A stretch of 64,000 nt of DNA from Roseinatronobacter monicus. Lineage in GTDB: Bacteria; Pseudomonadota; Alphaproteobacteria; Rhodobacterales; Rhodobacteraceae. This document shows positions 42,166 through 51,236 of the stretch, in pieces (the stretch's first letter is position 1; each line of letters opens with the position of its first letter). The notes under the pieces are model-generated. The model had not been told where the DNA came from. It did not search any database and saw only the letters and a program-made list of their open reading frames with translations. The stretch spans positions 3,405,001 to 3,469,000 of the forward strand of contig NZ_VFPT01000001.1 of NCBI RefSeq assembly GCF_006716865.1. The letters run 5' to 3'. Position numbers and translations under genes: made by a program.

Positions 42166-44796
42166 CTATGGCTTGGTCAGTGCGCGCAACTCATACATCA
42201 GATCAAGCGCTTCTTTCGGTGTCAGCCCGTCCGGGTTGATCTGCGCAAGCCGCTCCAACGCGGGTGGTGTGGCTGGCTTTTGTGGCGCAGGTGCGCGCGC
42301 GGCCGAGAATAAGGGCAAATCGTCAATCAGGGCTTTGGGCTTGGTGCCTGCCTCGCCCTGTTCCAGCGCACTCAGCACCTCGCGCGCCCGCGCAATCACG
42401 GTATCGGGCAGCCCTGCCAGCCGCGCCACCTGCACGCCGTAGCTGCGATCTGCCGCGCCGCGCTTGACCTCATGCAGGAAGATGACATCGCCTTCCCATT
42501 CCTTGACAGTCACAGTGGCGTTTTCAACACATTGCAGACGACCGGCCAGCGCGCTCATTTCATGGTAATGTGTGGCAAACAGCGCGCGGGCGCGGTTTAC
42601 GTCATGCAGGTGTTCCAGCGTGGCCCATGCAATCGACAGCCCGTCATATGTGGCCGTGCCACGCCCGATTTCATCGAGGATCACCAGCGCGCGGTCATCG
42701 GCCTGATTTAGGATTGCGGCAGTCTCGACCATTTCCACCATAAAGGTCGAGCGCCCCCGTGCCAGATCATCACTGGCCCCCACGCGGCTGAAAACCTGAC
42801 TGACCAGCCCGATCTGGGCAGAAGTGGCGGGCACCCACGCGCCCATCTGCGCCAGAATGGCGATCAGCGCGTTCTGACGCAGAAAGGTGGATTTACCTGC
42901 CATATTCGGACCGGTCAGCAGCCAGATGGCAGCACCCTCCTCGGCGCTCAGGGTGCAGTCATTGGCAATGAAGGGCTGGCCTGTGCGCGCCAGTGCGGCC
43001 TCGACCACCGGATGACGCCCGCGTTCTATCTCGAACACGCGCGATTGGTGTAGTTTCGGGGCGCACCACTGCGCGGCCTGCGCGATATCTGCCAACCCTG
43101 CGGCGAGATCAATCTCGGCCAAGGCCCGCGCGGTCTGGGCAAGTTCGGCGGCACGCGCAAGAATGGCGCTGCGCAATTCTGCAAACAGGCGCTTTTCAAT
43201 CTCTAACGCGCGCGACCCGGCGTTATGAATGCGGGTTTCCATTTCCGATAGGTCAACCGTGGTAAACCGCACCTGATTGGCCGTGGTCTGGCGGTGGATA
43301 TAGCGGGCCGAAAGCGGTTCCGACAGCATACGCTCGGCATGGGTGGCGGTGACTTCGATGAAATAGCCCAGCACGTTATTATGCTTTATCTTCAACGATG
43401 TAATGCCGGTATCGCGGGTATACTCGGCCTGCATCTGCGCAATGACGTTGCGCCCTTCGTCGCGCAACTGGCGGGCCTCATCAAGATCGGCGTCATGGCC
43501 CGGCGCGATGAAGCCGCCATCGCGGGCCAGAAGCGGCGGGGATGCGATCAGGGCAGTGTCGAGCAGGTTCAGCAGGGTGTCATGCCCTTGCAGCGCTTGG
43601 GCCGCGCTGGCCAAAAGGGCAGGCGCTTCGTGCTGCTCCAACAGGGCGGCAATATCAATCGCCTGCGCAATCGCATTGCGGATTGCCCCCAGATCGCGCG
43701 GGCCTGCGCGGTCCAGCGACAGGCGCGACAGGGCGCGGTCCAGATCGGGCACTTCTTTCAGGGCGGTGCGCAGATCAGTGCGCAGGCGGGTGCTGCCATG
43801 CAGAAAGGTCACGGCGTCCTGACGTTCCATAATCGTGTCCAGCCTGCGCGAGGGCGAGGCAAGACGCCGTTCCAGAAGCCGCGCGCCCGCAGCAGTGACG
43901 GTATGATCAATCGCATGCAACAGCGCGCCTTCGCGGGTGCCGGACAGCGATTGCGTCAGTTCCAGATTGCGCCGTGTGGCCGCGTCGATCTGCACCAACT
44001 CTTCGGCGGCATCGCGGACGGGGGGTTGCAACAGCGGCAGCTTGCCACGCTGGGTCATGTCCAGATAATCGACCAGCGCGCCAAGGGCGGCATGTTCCGC
44101 GCGGCTGAATTGCCCGAAACCATCCAGCGATTGCACCTTATACAGCGCACAGAGGCGCGACACTGCCGTCTGACTGTCAAAGCTGGAGGCGGCAAGCCCT
44201 GTCAGCGCCGCACCCATATCTTCGGCAATGGGCCGGATTTCTTCGCTGCGGGCATCTGTGACCAGCAATTCGCGCGGGGCAAGGCGCGCAAGTTCCGGCC
44301 CAAGGCGGGTGCGGTTGCAGGGCATAACGCGCACCTGCCCGGTCGAGATATCGGCCCAAGCCAGCGCGCCTTCGTCGCGCAGCTCGGCAAAGGCGGCAAG
44401 GAAATTGTGGCGGCGCGCATCCAGAAGCGAGTCTTCGGTCAGCGTGCCGGGGGTGACAAGCCGCACCACATCGCGGTTCACCACCGATTTATGCCCGCGC
44501 TTTTTCGCCTGTTCAGGGGTTTCCATCTGCTCGGCAATCGCCACGCGAAACCCCTTGCGGATCAGCGTCAGCAAATACCCCTCAGAGGCATGATGGGGCA
44601 CGCCGCACATGGCAATATCTTCGCCCAGATGCTTGCCGCGTTTGGTCAGCGCAATATCAAGGGCAGCGGCAGCGGCGACAGCATCGTCAAAGAACAACTC
44701 GTAGAAATCGCCCATGCGGTAGAACAGCAGCGCATCAGGGTGCTGCGCCTTGACCTGTAGATATTGGGCCATCATCGGGGTGACAGTGTCGGTCAA
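42166..44796 (-). CDS. mutS: DNA mismatch repair protein MutS
   Basis: 876 residues from TTG 44796, which has AAGGA 7 bases upstream; GTG 44811 is an alternative, and the open frame to 44916 adds residues unlike MutS. Mismatch-binding RMGDFYELFFDDA (Phe and Glu), connector and lever domains, then the ABC ATPase: Walker A LTGPNMAGKSTFLRQ, GASDDLARGRSTFMVEM, Walker B LVILDEIGRGTATYDG, and FATHYHEM. A C-terminal dimer helix region ends the protein. The neighbours are unrelated. Confidence 0.96.
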   Translation of the reverse strand: MTDTVTPMMAQYLQVKAQHPDALLFYRMGDFYELFFDDAVAAAAALDIALTKRGKHLGEDIAMCGVPHHASEGYLLTLIRKGFRVAIAEQMETPEQAKKRGHKSVVNRDVVRLVTPGTLTEDSLLDARRHNFLAAFAELRDEGALAWADISTGQVRVMPCNRTRLGPELARLAPRELLVTDARSEEIRPIAEDMGAALTGLAASSFDSQTAVSRLCALYKVQSLDGFGQFSRAEHAALGALVDYLDMTQRGKLPLLQPPVRDAAEELVQIDAATRRNLELTQSLSGTREGALLHAIDHTVTAAGARLLERRLASPSRRLDTIMERQDAVTFLHGSTRLRTDLRTALKEVPDLDRALSRLSLDRAGPRDLGAIRNAIAQAIDIAALLEQHEAPALLASAAQALQGHDTLLNLLDTALIASPPLLARDGGFIAPGHDADLDEARQLRDEGRNVIAQMQAEYTRDTGITSLKIKHNNVLGYFIEVTATHAERMLSEPLSARYIHRQTTANQVRFTTVDLSEMETRIHNAGSRALEIEKRLFAELRSAILARAAELAQTARALAEIDLAAGLADIAQAAQWCAPKLHQSRVFEIERGRHPVVEAALARTGQPFIANDCTLSAEEGAAIWLLTGPNMAGKSTFLRQNALIAILAQMGAWVPATSAQIGLVSQVFSRVGASDDLARGRSTFMVEMVETAAILNQADDRALVILDEIGRGTATYDGLSIAWATLEHLHDVNRARALFATHYHEMSALAGRLQCVENATVTVKEWEGDVIFLHEVKRGAADRSYGVQVARLAGLPDTVIARAREVLSALEQGEAGTKPKALIDDLPLFSAARAPAPQKPATPPALERLAQINPDGLTPKEALDLMYELRALTKP

Positions 44797-45011
44797 CAGG
44801 CAGTCCTTCACGTTGCGATTTTGCGCGGAAGGTAACGAAAGCACAGGGCAGGGGGAAGGGGGTGAACATACAGGTTCTGGCCTATTGCTGGCCGCAATTT
44901 CTGCACTCTCGGCCAACAGCGCGGGTTTGACAGCGCAAACAGCTCTCAGCCTTTGTTGTCCCTGCCTGCCCGAGTGTTTAAGAAAGGTTCATTCAAGGAG
45001 GAGGCGCGCCC

Positions 45012-47267
45012 ATGTCCCGCAATAAATTTACGGATGAGCAGGCGCTTGCCTATCATCATCTGCCCACGCCCGGAAAATATGCCATCACCGCGTCCAAGCC
45101 CATGGCGACGCAGGCAGATTTGTCGCTGGCCTACAGCCCCGGTGTTGCGGTGCCAGTGCAGGCCATCGCAGATGATCCGCAGGCCGCTTATGATTACACG
45201 GCCAAGGGCAATATGGTGGCCGTGGTGTCGAACGGGACCGCTATTTTGGGCATGGGCAACCTTGGTGCATTGGCCTCCAAGCCCGTGATGGAAGGCAAGG
45301 CGGTTTTGTTCAAGCGGTTTGCAGATGTGAACGCGATTGATATTTTGCTGGATACTGAAGACCCTGACGAGATTATTCAGGCGGTCAGGTTGATGGGGCC
45401 GACCTTTGGCGGGATCAACCTTGAAGATATCAAGGCGCCCGAATGTTTCATCATCGAGCAGCGCCTGAAAGAGATCATGGATATTCCGGTATTCCATGAC
45501 GACCAGCACGGCACAGCGGTCATTTGCGCGGCAGGGCTGATAAATGCGCTGGAATTGTCCGGCAAGCAAATCAAGGACTGCAAGATAGTCCTGAACGGCG
45601 CAGGGGCAGCGGGCATTGCGTGCCTTGAGTTGATCAAGTCGATGGGCGCTTTGCACGACAATTGCATCATGTGCGACACCAAGGGCGTGATCTGGCAGGG
45701 CCGGACCGAGGGCATGAACCAATGGAAATCCGCCCATGCCGCCCGTACCGATGCCCGCACGCTGGAACAGGCGATGGTGGGCGCGGACGTGTTTCTGGGC
45801 GTCTCGGCCAAGGGCGCTGTGACGCCTGCAATGGTTGCCAGCATGGCCGATAATCCGGTGATCTTTGCTATGGCAAACCCCGATCCCGAAATCACACCGG
45901 AAGAAGCGCAGGCGGTGCGTGCCGATGCGATTGTGGCCACAGGGCGCAGCGATTACCCCAATCAGGTGAACAATGTTTTGGGGTTTCCCTATCTGTTTCG
46001 GGGCGCGCTGGACATCAATGCGCGTGCCATCAATGACGAGATGAAAATCGCCTGCGCGCGCGCCTTGGCCGAACTGGCGCGCGAGGATGTGCCTGATGAG
46101 GTCGCTATGGCCTATGGGCGCAAGCTGACATTCGGGCGCGACTATATCATTCCGACGCCGTTTGATCCGCGATTGATCCATACGATCCCGCCCGCTGTGG
46201 CCAAGGCGGGCATGGATACAGGTGTCGCGCGCCGACCGATCATTGACATGGACGGGTATACCCAAGCGCTGAAAGCGCGGATGGACCCGACCGCCAGCAT
46301 TCTGCAATCAATCCATGCCCGCGCCAAACAAAAGCAATCGCGCATGATTTTTGCCGAGGGCGATGACGAGCGCGTCTTGCGCGCCGCTGTCGGCTATCAG
46401 CGCGGCGGTTACGGTCAGGCGCTGGTTGTCGGGCGCGAAGAGGATGTCCGCGCCAAGCTGGAAGCGGCGGGCTTGGGTGATGCTGTGCGTGAACTCTCGG
46501 TCGTCAATGCCGGAAATACCCGTAATCTGGAGACATACAAAACGTTCCTCTATGAGCGTTTGCAACGGCAGGGCCATGACCTGAAGGATGTGCACCGTCT
46601 GGCGGCGCGCAACCGTCATGTCTTTGCCGCGCTGATGCTGGCACATGGGCATGGCGATGCGCTGGTCACAGGGGCCACGCGCAAATCGGCGCATGTGCTG
46701 GGGCTGATCAACCATGTGTTTGATGCGCGCGCCAAGGATGGCGTGGCGGGGGTGACAGCGCTGTTGCACAATGGGCGGATCGTGCTGATTGCCGATACAT
46801 TGGTGCATGAATGGCCCAGCGACACCGATCTTGCCGATATCGCCACGCGTGCGGCATCTGTCGCGCGCCATCTGGGGTTGGAGCCACGCGTCGCCTTTGT
46901 CAGCTTTTCAACCTTCGGCTATCCCATTTCAGAACGCGCGGAAAAGATGCATCTTGCGCCGCGTATTCTGGACGCGCGCGGTGTGGATTTCGAGTATGAG
47001 GGCGAAATGACCGTCGATGTGGCGCTGAACCCTACGGCGGCGGCGCATTATCCGTTCTCGCGCCTGTCGGGGCCTGCGAATATTCTGGTCGTGCCTGCAC
47101 GGCACTCGGCGTCTATCTCGGTGAAGCTGATGCAGGAAATGGCCGGGGCGACGGTGATCGGGCCAATTCTGGCCGGTGTGCCAAAACCCATTCAGATCTG
47201 CTCGACAGGTTCGACCGTGAATGACATTGTCAATATGGCGGTCATGGCGGCCTGCGAGATTGTCTGA
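45012..47267 (+). CDS. maeB: NADP-dependent malic enzyme with phosphotransacetylase-like domain
   Basis: 751 residues, AAGGAGGAGG before ATG. The malic enzyme part (1-430) has [40 protein letters not shown] and [16 protein letters not shown] for NADP. Residues about 430-751 are a PTA-like domain ([46 protein letters not shown]), the regulatory, catalytically silent tail of MaeB-type enzymes. It decarboxylates malate to pyruvate, linking the TCA cycle to gluconeogenesis and NADPH supply. Confidence 0.96.
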   Translation: MSRNKFTDEQALAYHHLPTPGKYAITASKPMATQADLSLAYSPGVAVPVQAIADDPQAAYDYTAKGNMVAVVSNGTAILGMGNLGALASKPVMEGKAVLFKRFADVNAIDILLDTEDPDEIIQAVRLMGPTFGGINLEDIKAPECFIIEQRLKEIMDIPVFHDDQHGTAVICAAGLINALELSGKQIKDCKIVLNGAGAAGIACLELIKSMGALHDNCIMCDTKGVIWQGRTEGMNQWKSAHAARTDARTLEQAMVGADVFLGVSAKGAVTPAMVASMADNPVIFAMANPDPEITPEEAQAVRADAIVATGRSDYPNQVNNVLGFPYLFRGALDINARAINDEMKIACARALAELAREDVPDEVAMAYGRKLTFGRDYIIPTPFDPRLIHTIPPAVAKAGMDTGVARRPIIDMDGYTQALKARMDPTASILQSIHARAKQKQSRMIFAEGDDERVLRAAVGYQRGGYGQALVVGREEDVRAKLEAAGLGDAVRELSVVNAGNTRNLETYKTFLYERLQRQGHDLKDVHRLAARNRHVFAALMLAHGHGDALVTGATRKSAHVLGLINHVFDARAKDGVAGVTALLHNGRIVLIADTLVHEWPSDTDLADIATRAASVARHLGLEPRVAFVSFSTFGYPISERAEKMHLAPRILDARGVDFEYEGEMTVDVALNPTAAAHYPFSRLSGPANILVVPARHSASISVKLMQEMAGATVIGPILAGVPKPIQICSTGSTVNDIVNMAVMAACEIV

Positions 47268-47278
47268 AAGGGAATAAC

Positions 47279-48157
47279 GTGACTGTCTGGTGTTTCGGGT
47301 CGATCAATATTGACCATTTCTATGCGCTGCCGCATTTGCCAGTGCCCGGTGAAACACTTGCTGCAACCACAGTCCGGGCGGAACTTGGGGGTAAGGGGGC
47401 CAATCAATCCGTTGCTGCGGCGCGGGCGGGCGCGCGTGTGCGCCATCTTGGGGCTGTCGGGCCTGACGGTGCGCGCGCTCTTGCCGGACTGGCGGGCTAC
47501 GGGGTGCTGTGTGAGGGGGTCCAGCAGGTTGAGACACCGACTGGCCATGCCGTGATTATGGTGGACCCTTTGGGTGAGAATGCCATCATTATTGACGCTG
47601 GCGCCAATCGCGCGATTGCACTGGCCCCTGTTCTGGCTGCGTTGGAACATGCAGCGCTGGGCGATATTCTGTTGCTACAGAATGAAACAGCGTTTCAGGT
47701 TGAAGTCGCGCGCGCAGCAATGGGGCTGGGCATGGAAGTGATCTATTCCGCCGCCCCGTTCGAGGTAGAGGCCGTGCGCGCGGTTTTGCCTTTCGTCAAC
47801 ACGCTTGTGGTGAATGCGGTTGAAGCGGCGCAACTGCTTGCCGCGCTGAACACCCCGTTTGAGGATTTGCCTGTTGAAACTGTCGTCGTCACCCGCGGGG
47901 CAGAGGGCGCAAGCTGGCATGCGCGCGGCACGCCAGACATTTGCGTGCCTGCCTTGCCGACACAGGTGGTCGACACCACAGGCGCAGGCGATTGTTTCAC
48001 GGGTGTGCTGGCAGCGGCCTTGTCGATGGATGCGTCGCCCGAAGACGCGATGCATTTTGCCGCGGCTGCTGCTGCGATGCAGGTGTCGCGCCCCGGCACC
48101 GCCGCAGCGATGCCGACCCGCGCCGAGATAGAGGCGTTAATTAATGAAAGGCGCTGA
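47279..48157 (+). CDS. PfkB-family carbohydrate kinase, ribokinase-like
   Basis: 292 residues from GTG 47279. FGSINIDHFYALPHLPVPGET and ELGGKGANQSVAAARAGA are the substrate-binding signature of ribokinases; VVDTTGAGDCFTGVLAAAL holds the anion hole and catalytic aspartate. The sugar cannot be named from sequence. It may be cotranscribed with maeB (11-bp gap). Its end overlaps the convergent msrA end by 21 bp. Confidence 0.88.
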   Translation: MTVWCFGSINIDHFYALPHLPVPGETLAATTVRAELGGKGANQSVAAARAGARVRHLGAVGPDGARALAGLAGYGVLCEGVQQVETPTGHAVIMVDPLGENAIIIDAGANRAIALAPVLAALEHAALGDILLLQNETAFQVEVARAAMGLGMEVIYSAAPFEVEAVRAVLPFVNTLVVNAVEAAQLLAALNTPFEDLPVETVVVTRGAEGASWHARGTPDICVPALPTQVVDTTGAGDCFTGVLAAALSMDASPEDAMHFAAAAAAMQVSRPGTAAAMPTRAEIEALINERR

Positions 48158-48763
48158 GTTGCCCCACAACTCGCCCACGCGGCGGTCACGCCCGCACCCT
48201 TCGCGGTAGCCCTTATAGGCGGCACGGCGTTCAACCCAGCCAAAACGGGTCAGGGTGCGTTCGTCGGAATTGGCGTAATTTTGGTGAAATTCCTCGGCTT
48301 CATAGAAGGGGGCCGCTTCGCGCACTGGTGTGACGATGCTTTGGCCCAATTCCGCTTCGGCAGCCTCTATCGCGGCCTGTACCTGCGCCATCTGATCGGG
48401 GGTGGCGAAAATTGCCGTGGTGTAATGCGCGCCGCGATCACAGAACTGGCCGCCATCATCCAGCACATCAATTGACCGAAGGAACATGTGCAGGATCTGG
48501 TCATAGCTGATCTGTTCGGGATCGAAACTGATCATCGCAGATTCCAGATGCGATGTGCGCCCGCGCACCACGTCGTCATAGCTGGGGTCGGGCGTTGTTC
48601 CGCCCGCAAAGCCCACGCGCACATCGGTCACGCCCTCGACCCGCCGGAAATCGGATTCAACACACCAGAAACAGCCGCCAGCAACAAGCGCCGTTTCGGT
48701 TTGCTGGGCAGTAGCTGGCATTCCAACGACAGCAAGCAGCAGGATTGCAAAAACTCTGAACAT
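48137..48763 (-). CDS. msrA: Peptide methionine-S-sulfoxide reductase, exported
   Basis: 208 residues. A signal peptide (FRVFAILLLAVVGMPATAQ) precedes the MsrA domain: AGGCFWCVESDFRRVEGV with the catalytic cysteine, VRVGFAGG, FDPEQISYDQIL, YTTAIF. A resolving cysteine near the end (GYREGCGRD) fits. Export suggests repair of envelope proteins. Family MsrA is firm; location follows from the signal peptide. Confidence 0.94.
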   Translation of the reverse strand: MFRVFAILLLAVVGMPATAQQTETALVAGGCFWCVESDFRRVEGVTDVRVGFAGGTTPDPSYDDVVRGRTSHLESAMISFDPEQISYDQILHMFLRSIDVLDDGGQFCDRGAHYTTAIFATPDQMAQVQAAIEAAEAELGQSIVTPVREAAPFYEAEEFHQNYANSDERTLTRFGWVERRAAYKGYREGCGRDRRVGELWGNSAPFIN

Positions 48764-48899
48764 GGCGCGCCTCTCTGTAGGGTTACTTTCCTATATTACG
48801 GTGCAGAAAGGCAATCGGGTGACACGGGGCAGTCACTTTCTGGTGACATGCCCGCAGTCTTGCCGAAATCTTGCGTTGAAGGCTGTCAGGCGCACACAG

Positions 48900-49973
48900 C
48901 TACGCTTCCACCTCAACGCGCCCGATCGGCTTGGAGCAGCAGGCCAGAATATAGCCCTGCTCGATATCCTCCTCCGTGATGCCGCCATTATGGACCATAT
49001 GCACCTCGCCCGACAATTTGCGGATCTTGCAGGTGCCGCACAGCCCGAAATTGCAGCCAGAGGCGACCGGCAAGCCATTCGCGCGCGCCATTTGCATGAC
49101 TGTGTCACCTTCGGTGCATGCAACACTCAGGCCGGACCGCGCAAAGACAATCTCGGCATCTGCGCTGTCATCGGGCACAGGGTCGTCAAATTCCTTGATC
49201 TCGGCCACGCTTTCGGCGGGTGCATGGAAGGATTCCTGATGGTAGTGGTCCATGTCATACCCCAGCGAGATCAGGATCTCGCGCACCGAGTTCATGAACT
49301 CTTCCGGCCCGCAGCAATAGACATGGCGGTCCAGATAGTCATTGCACATCAGACCCAGCATCAACTGGTTGAACTGCCCGCGATAGCCGGTCCAAACCTC
49401 ATAGGGTTCGGGCTTGCTGACCACGAAATGCAGCCCCAAGCCCGAAACACGAGAGGCCATGTATTCCAGCCTGCGCCGGAAAATCAGGTCACTTGGCCGC
49501 CGCGCGCATTGGATAAAGCAGATGTCCGGGTCTTCGCCGCGTTCAAACAGCGTGGTGGCCATCGACATCATGGGGGTGACACCCGACCCGGCCGAGATGA
49601 ACAGATATTTACCATCAGGCTGCGGTGGCAGATGAAAGTAACCGGCAGGCCCGAAGGCGCGCACCCGCATGCCCGCGCACAAATGCGCATGCATCCAGCG
49701 CGTACCGACCGAGTCGGGCTGCAATTTGGCCGTGATGCTGATATAGGCCGCCGTGACTGGCGACGAGGAAATCGTGAAGGTGCGCTGCACATTGCCACCG
49801 GGCAAGGGCAGGTCCAACGTCAGGAACTGTCCTGCCCGGTAGACGAACATCGCCCCCGAGGGGGGACGGAAGACAAAGGTCTTCACATCCGGCGTTTCGG
49901 GCAAAACGGCCACGCATTCCAACATTTCGCTGTCGCGCCAGACAGGGCTGTCCTTGGTCGGCATCGGGATCAT
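48900..49973 (-). CDS. gbcB: Betaine demethylase reductase component (GbcB-like)
   Basis: 357 residues. An FAD domain (AGQFLTLDLPLPGGNVQRTFTISSSP), an NAD domain (FISAGSGVTPMMSMATTLF, YCCGPEEFM), and a C-terminal plant-type 2Fe-2S ferredoxin domain (ASGCNFGLCGTCKIRK with a final cysteine pair in ILACCSKP). It passes electrons from NADH to the Rieske oxygenase encoded 4 bp upstream. Glycine betaine is the most likely substrate of the pair; stachydrine or related betaines are not excluded. ATG 49964 is an alternative start. Confidence 0.87.
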   Translation of the reverse strand: MIPMPTKDSPVWRDSEMLECVAVLPETPDVKTFVFRPPSGAMFVYRAGQFLTLDLPLPGGNVQRTFTISSSPVTAAYISITAKLQPDSVGTRWMHAHLCAGMRVRAFGPAGYFHLPPQPDGKYLFISAGSGVTPMMSMATTLFERGEDPDICFIQCARRPSDLIFRRRLEYMASRVSGLGLHFVVSKPEPYEVWTGYRGQFNQLMLGLMCNDYLDRHVYCCGPEEFMNSVREILISLGYDMDHYHQESFHAPAESVAEIKEFDDPVPDDSADAEIVFARSGLSVACTEGDTVMQMARANGLPVASGCNFGLCGTCKIRKLSGEVHMVHNGGITEEDIEQGYILACCSKPIGRVEVEA

Positions 49974-49977
49974 GCGC

Positions 49978-51213
49978 TTACTCCGCCGCGATACGGGCAG
50001 CGCCCATCAGAGCCGTGTGCATGGCGCGGCAATACCAGTCGACAAACTGGTTCACGCCCCCTTCCTGAACCTTGCTATAGGGACCGGGCAAATAGGCGGG
50101 CGAGTTGATGCCGCGCTGGTTTTCCTCAACGATGCGGCGGTCTTCGTCATTGGTGGCGGTCCAGACTTCGGTCAGGCGCTTCAGATCATAATCGCGCCCT
50201 TCTTCGGCGTCCTTGTGGACCAGCCATGTGGTTGTGACCTGCGTTTGCTGCGGGCCGATGGGCAGCACGCGGAAGGTCAGGACATGGTCTGACAGAAAGT
50301 GGTTCCACGTGTTGGGGTAGTGGAAGAACAGGCATGTTCCGGCATTGTCGAAGGGCACATTGCCTACGCGTTTTGACACCGCCGCCTTGCCATCCAGCGT
50401 GTAGCTGACACCCTTTCCCAAAAACGGAATACGCACGAAACGCCACCGCTCGGACGGGTCGATCAGGTATTTTGCGGGCAGGCCAGCCGCTTCGCAGCGG
50501 TCCACATGGGCGCGGCCCATATTGCTGGTGGTGCTGTCATCCGCCCCCACAAGGTTGGGGTCATCGGGGAAGGTCACGCATAACGACGGGTGCGAGCCAG
50601 AGCAGTGATAGCATTCGCGGTTATTCTCCAGCACCAGCTTCCAGTTGGCTTGCTCGATGATGCTGGACTGGTGCGCCACTTTCAGGTTCGCCACATCATG
50701 CGGGCCAAGATAGCGCGCGGCCTGTGCTTCCAGCATATCGGTCGCGGGGGCCTGATCGGCCAGACAAATATACACCATTCCCGCGATCTCGCGGCAATGA
50801 ACAAGGCCAAGGCCATGCGCGGAAGGGTCGAAATCCGTGCCCATCTCGCGCGCCCAGAGCAGTTTGCCATCCAGATCATAGGTCCACTGGTGATAAGGGC
50901 AGACCAGTTTCGGGGCCGTTCCCTTATGCGCGGCGCAAATTCGGCTGCCGCGATGGCGGCAAGAATTGTGAAACGCACGGATCACACGGTCCGCACCGCG
51001 TACCACGATCACGGACGCCTCGCCAATCTCCAGCGTGATATAGCTGCCGGTTTTCGGAAACTCGGCGCTGGGGGCGGCGAATATCCAGTCTTGCTGCCAG
51101 ATATTGCGCAGGTCGGCGCGGTAGACATCGGGTTCAGTGTAGAAAGGTTGCGGCAGCGAATGCCACGGTTTGCGCGACATCAGAAGATAAAGCAGATCGG
51201 AATTGCTGACCAT
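49978..51213 (-). CDS. gbcA: Rieske oxygenase, glycine betaine monooxygenase-like (GbcA)
   Basis: 411 residues. The Rieske 2Fe-2S ligands are CRHRGSRIC..CPYHQW (C-x-H, 17 residues, C-x-x-H). The mononuclear iron site is NRECYHCSGSHPSL with the two histidines. The architecture is that of GbcA, which demethylates glycine betaine to dimethylglycine with O2, releasing formaldehyde. A product acceptor (flavin oxidoreductase, upstream) and the reductase (downstream) are in the same operon. Confidence 0.87.
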   Translation of the reverse strand: MVSNSDLLYLLMSRKPWHSLPQPFYTEPDVYRADLRNIWQQDWIFAAPSAEFPKTGSYITLEIGEASVIVVRGADRVIRAFHNSCRHRGSRICAAHKGTAPKLVCPYHQWTYDLDGKLLWAREMGTDFDPSAHGLGLVHCREIAGMVYICLADQAPATDMLEAQAARYLGPHDVANLKVAHQSSIIEQANWKLVLENNRECYHCSGSHPSLCVTFPDDPNLVGADDSTTSNMGRAHVDRCEAAGLPAKYLIDPSERWRFVRIPFLGKGVSYTLDGKAAVSKRVGNVPFDNAGTCLFFHYPNTWNHFLSDHVLTFRVLPIGPQQTQVTTTWLVHKDAEEGRDYDLKRLTEVWTATNDEDRRIVEENQRGINSPAYLPGPYSKVQEGGVNQFVDWYCRAMHTALMGAARIAAE

Positions 51214-51236
51214 AGTCGTGGTCCTTGATGAGGGGT

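Noticed and set aside
43294..44760. 488-codon ORF on + opposite mutS
   Set aside because: Antisense shadow of mutS in a high-GC genome; sequence is Gln/Arg/His-rich with no domain, while mutS has all motifs.
44797..44916. N-terminal extension of mutS
   Set aside because: The extra residues are Ser/Pro/Cys-rich and unlike MutS; a Shine-Dalgarno sequence fits TTG 44796.
44946..46307. 453-codon ORF on - opposite maeB
   Set aside because: Mirror frame of maeB; low-complexity His/Arg composition and no recognisable domain.
47993..48000. TGTTTCAC as a parS half-site in the kinase gene
   Set aside because: The second half (GGGTGTGC) does not complete the palindrome.
48762..50108. 448-codon ORF on + across gbcB and the gbcA end
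   Set aside because: Antisense shadow; spans two genuine genes on the other strand.
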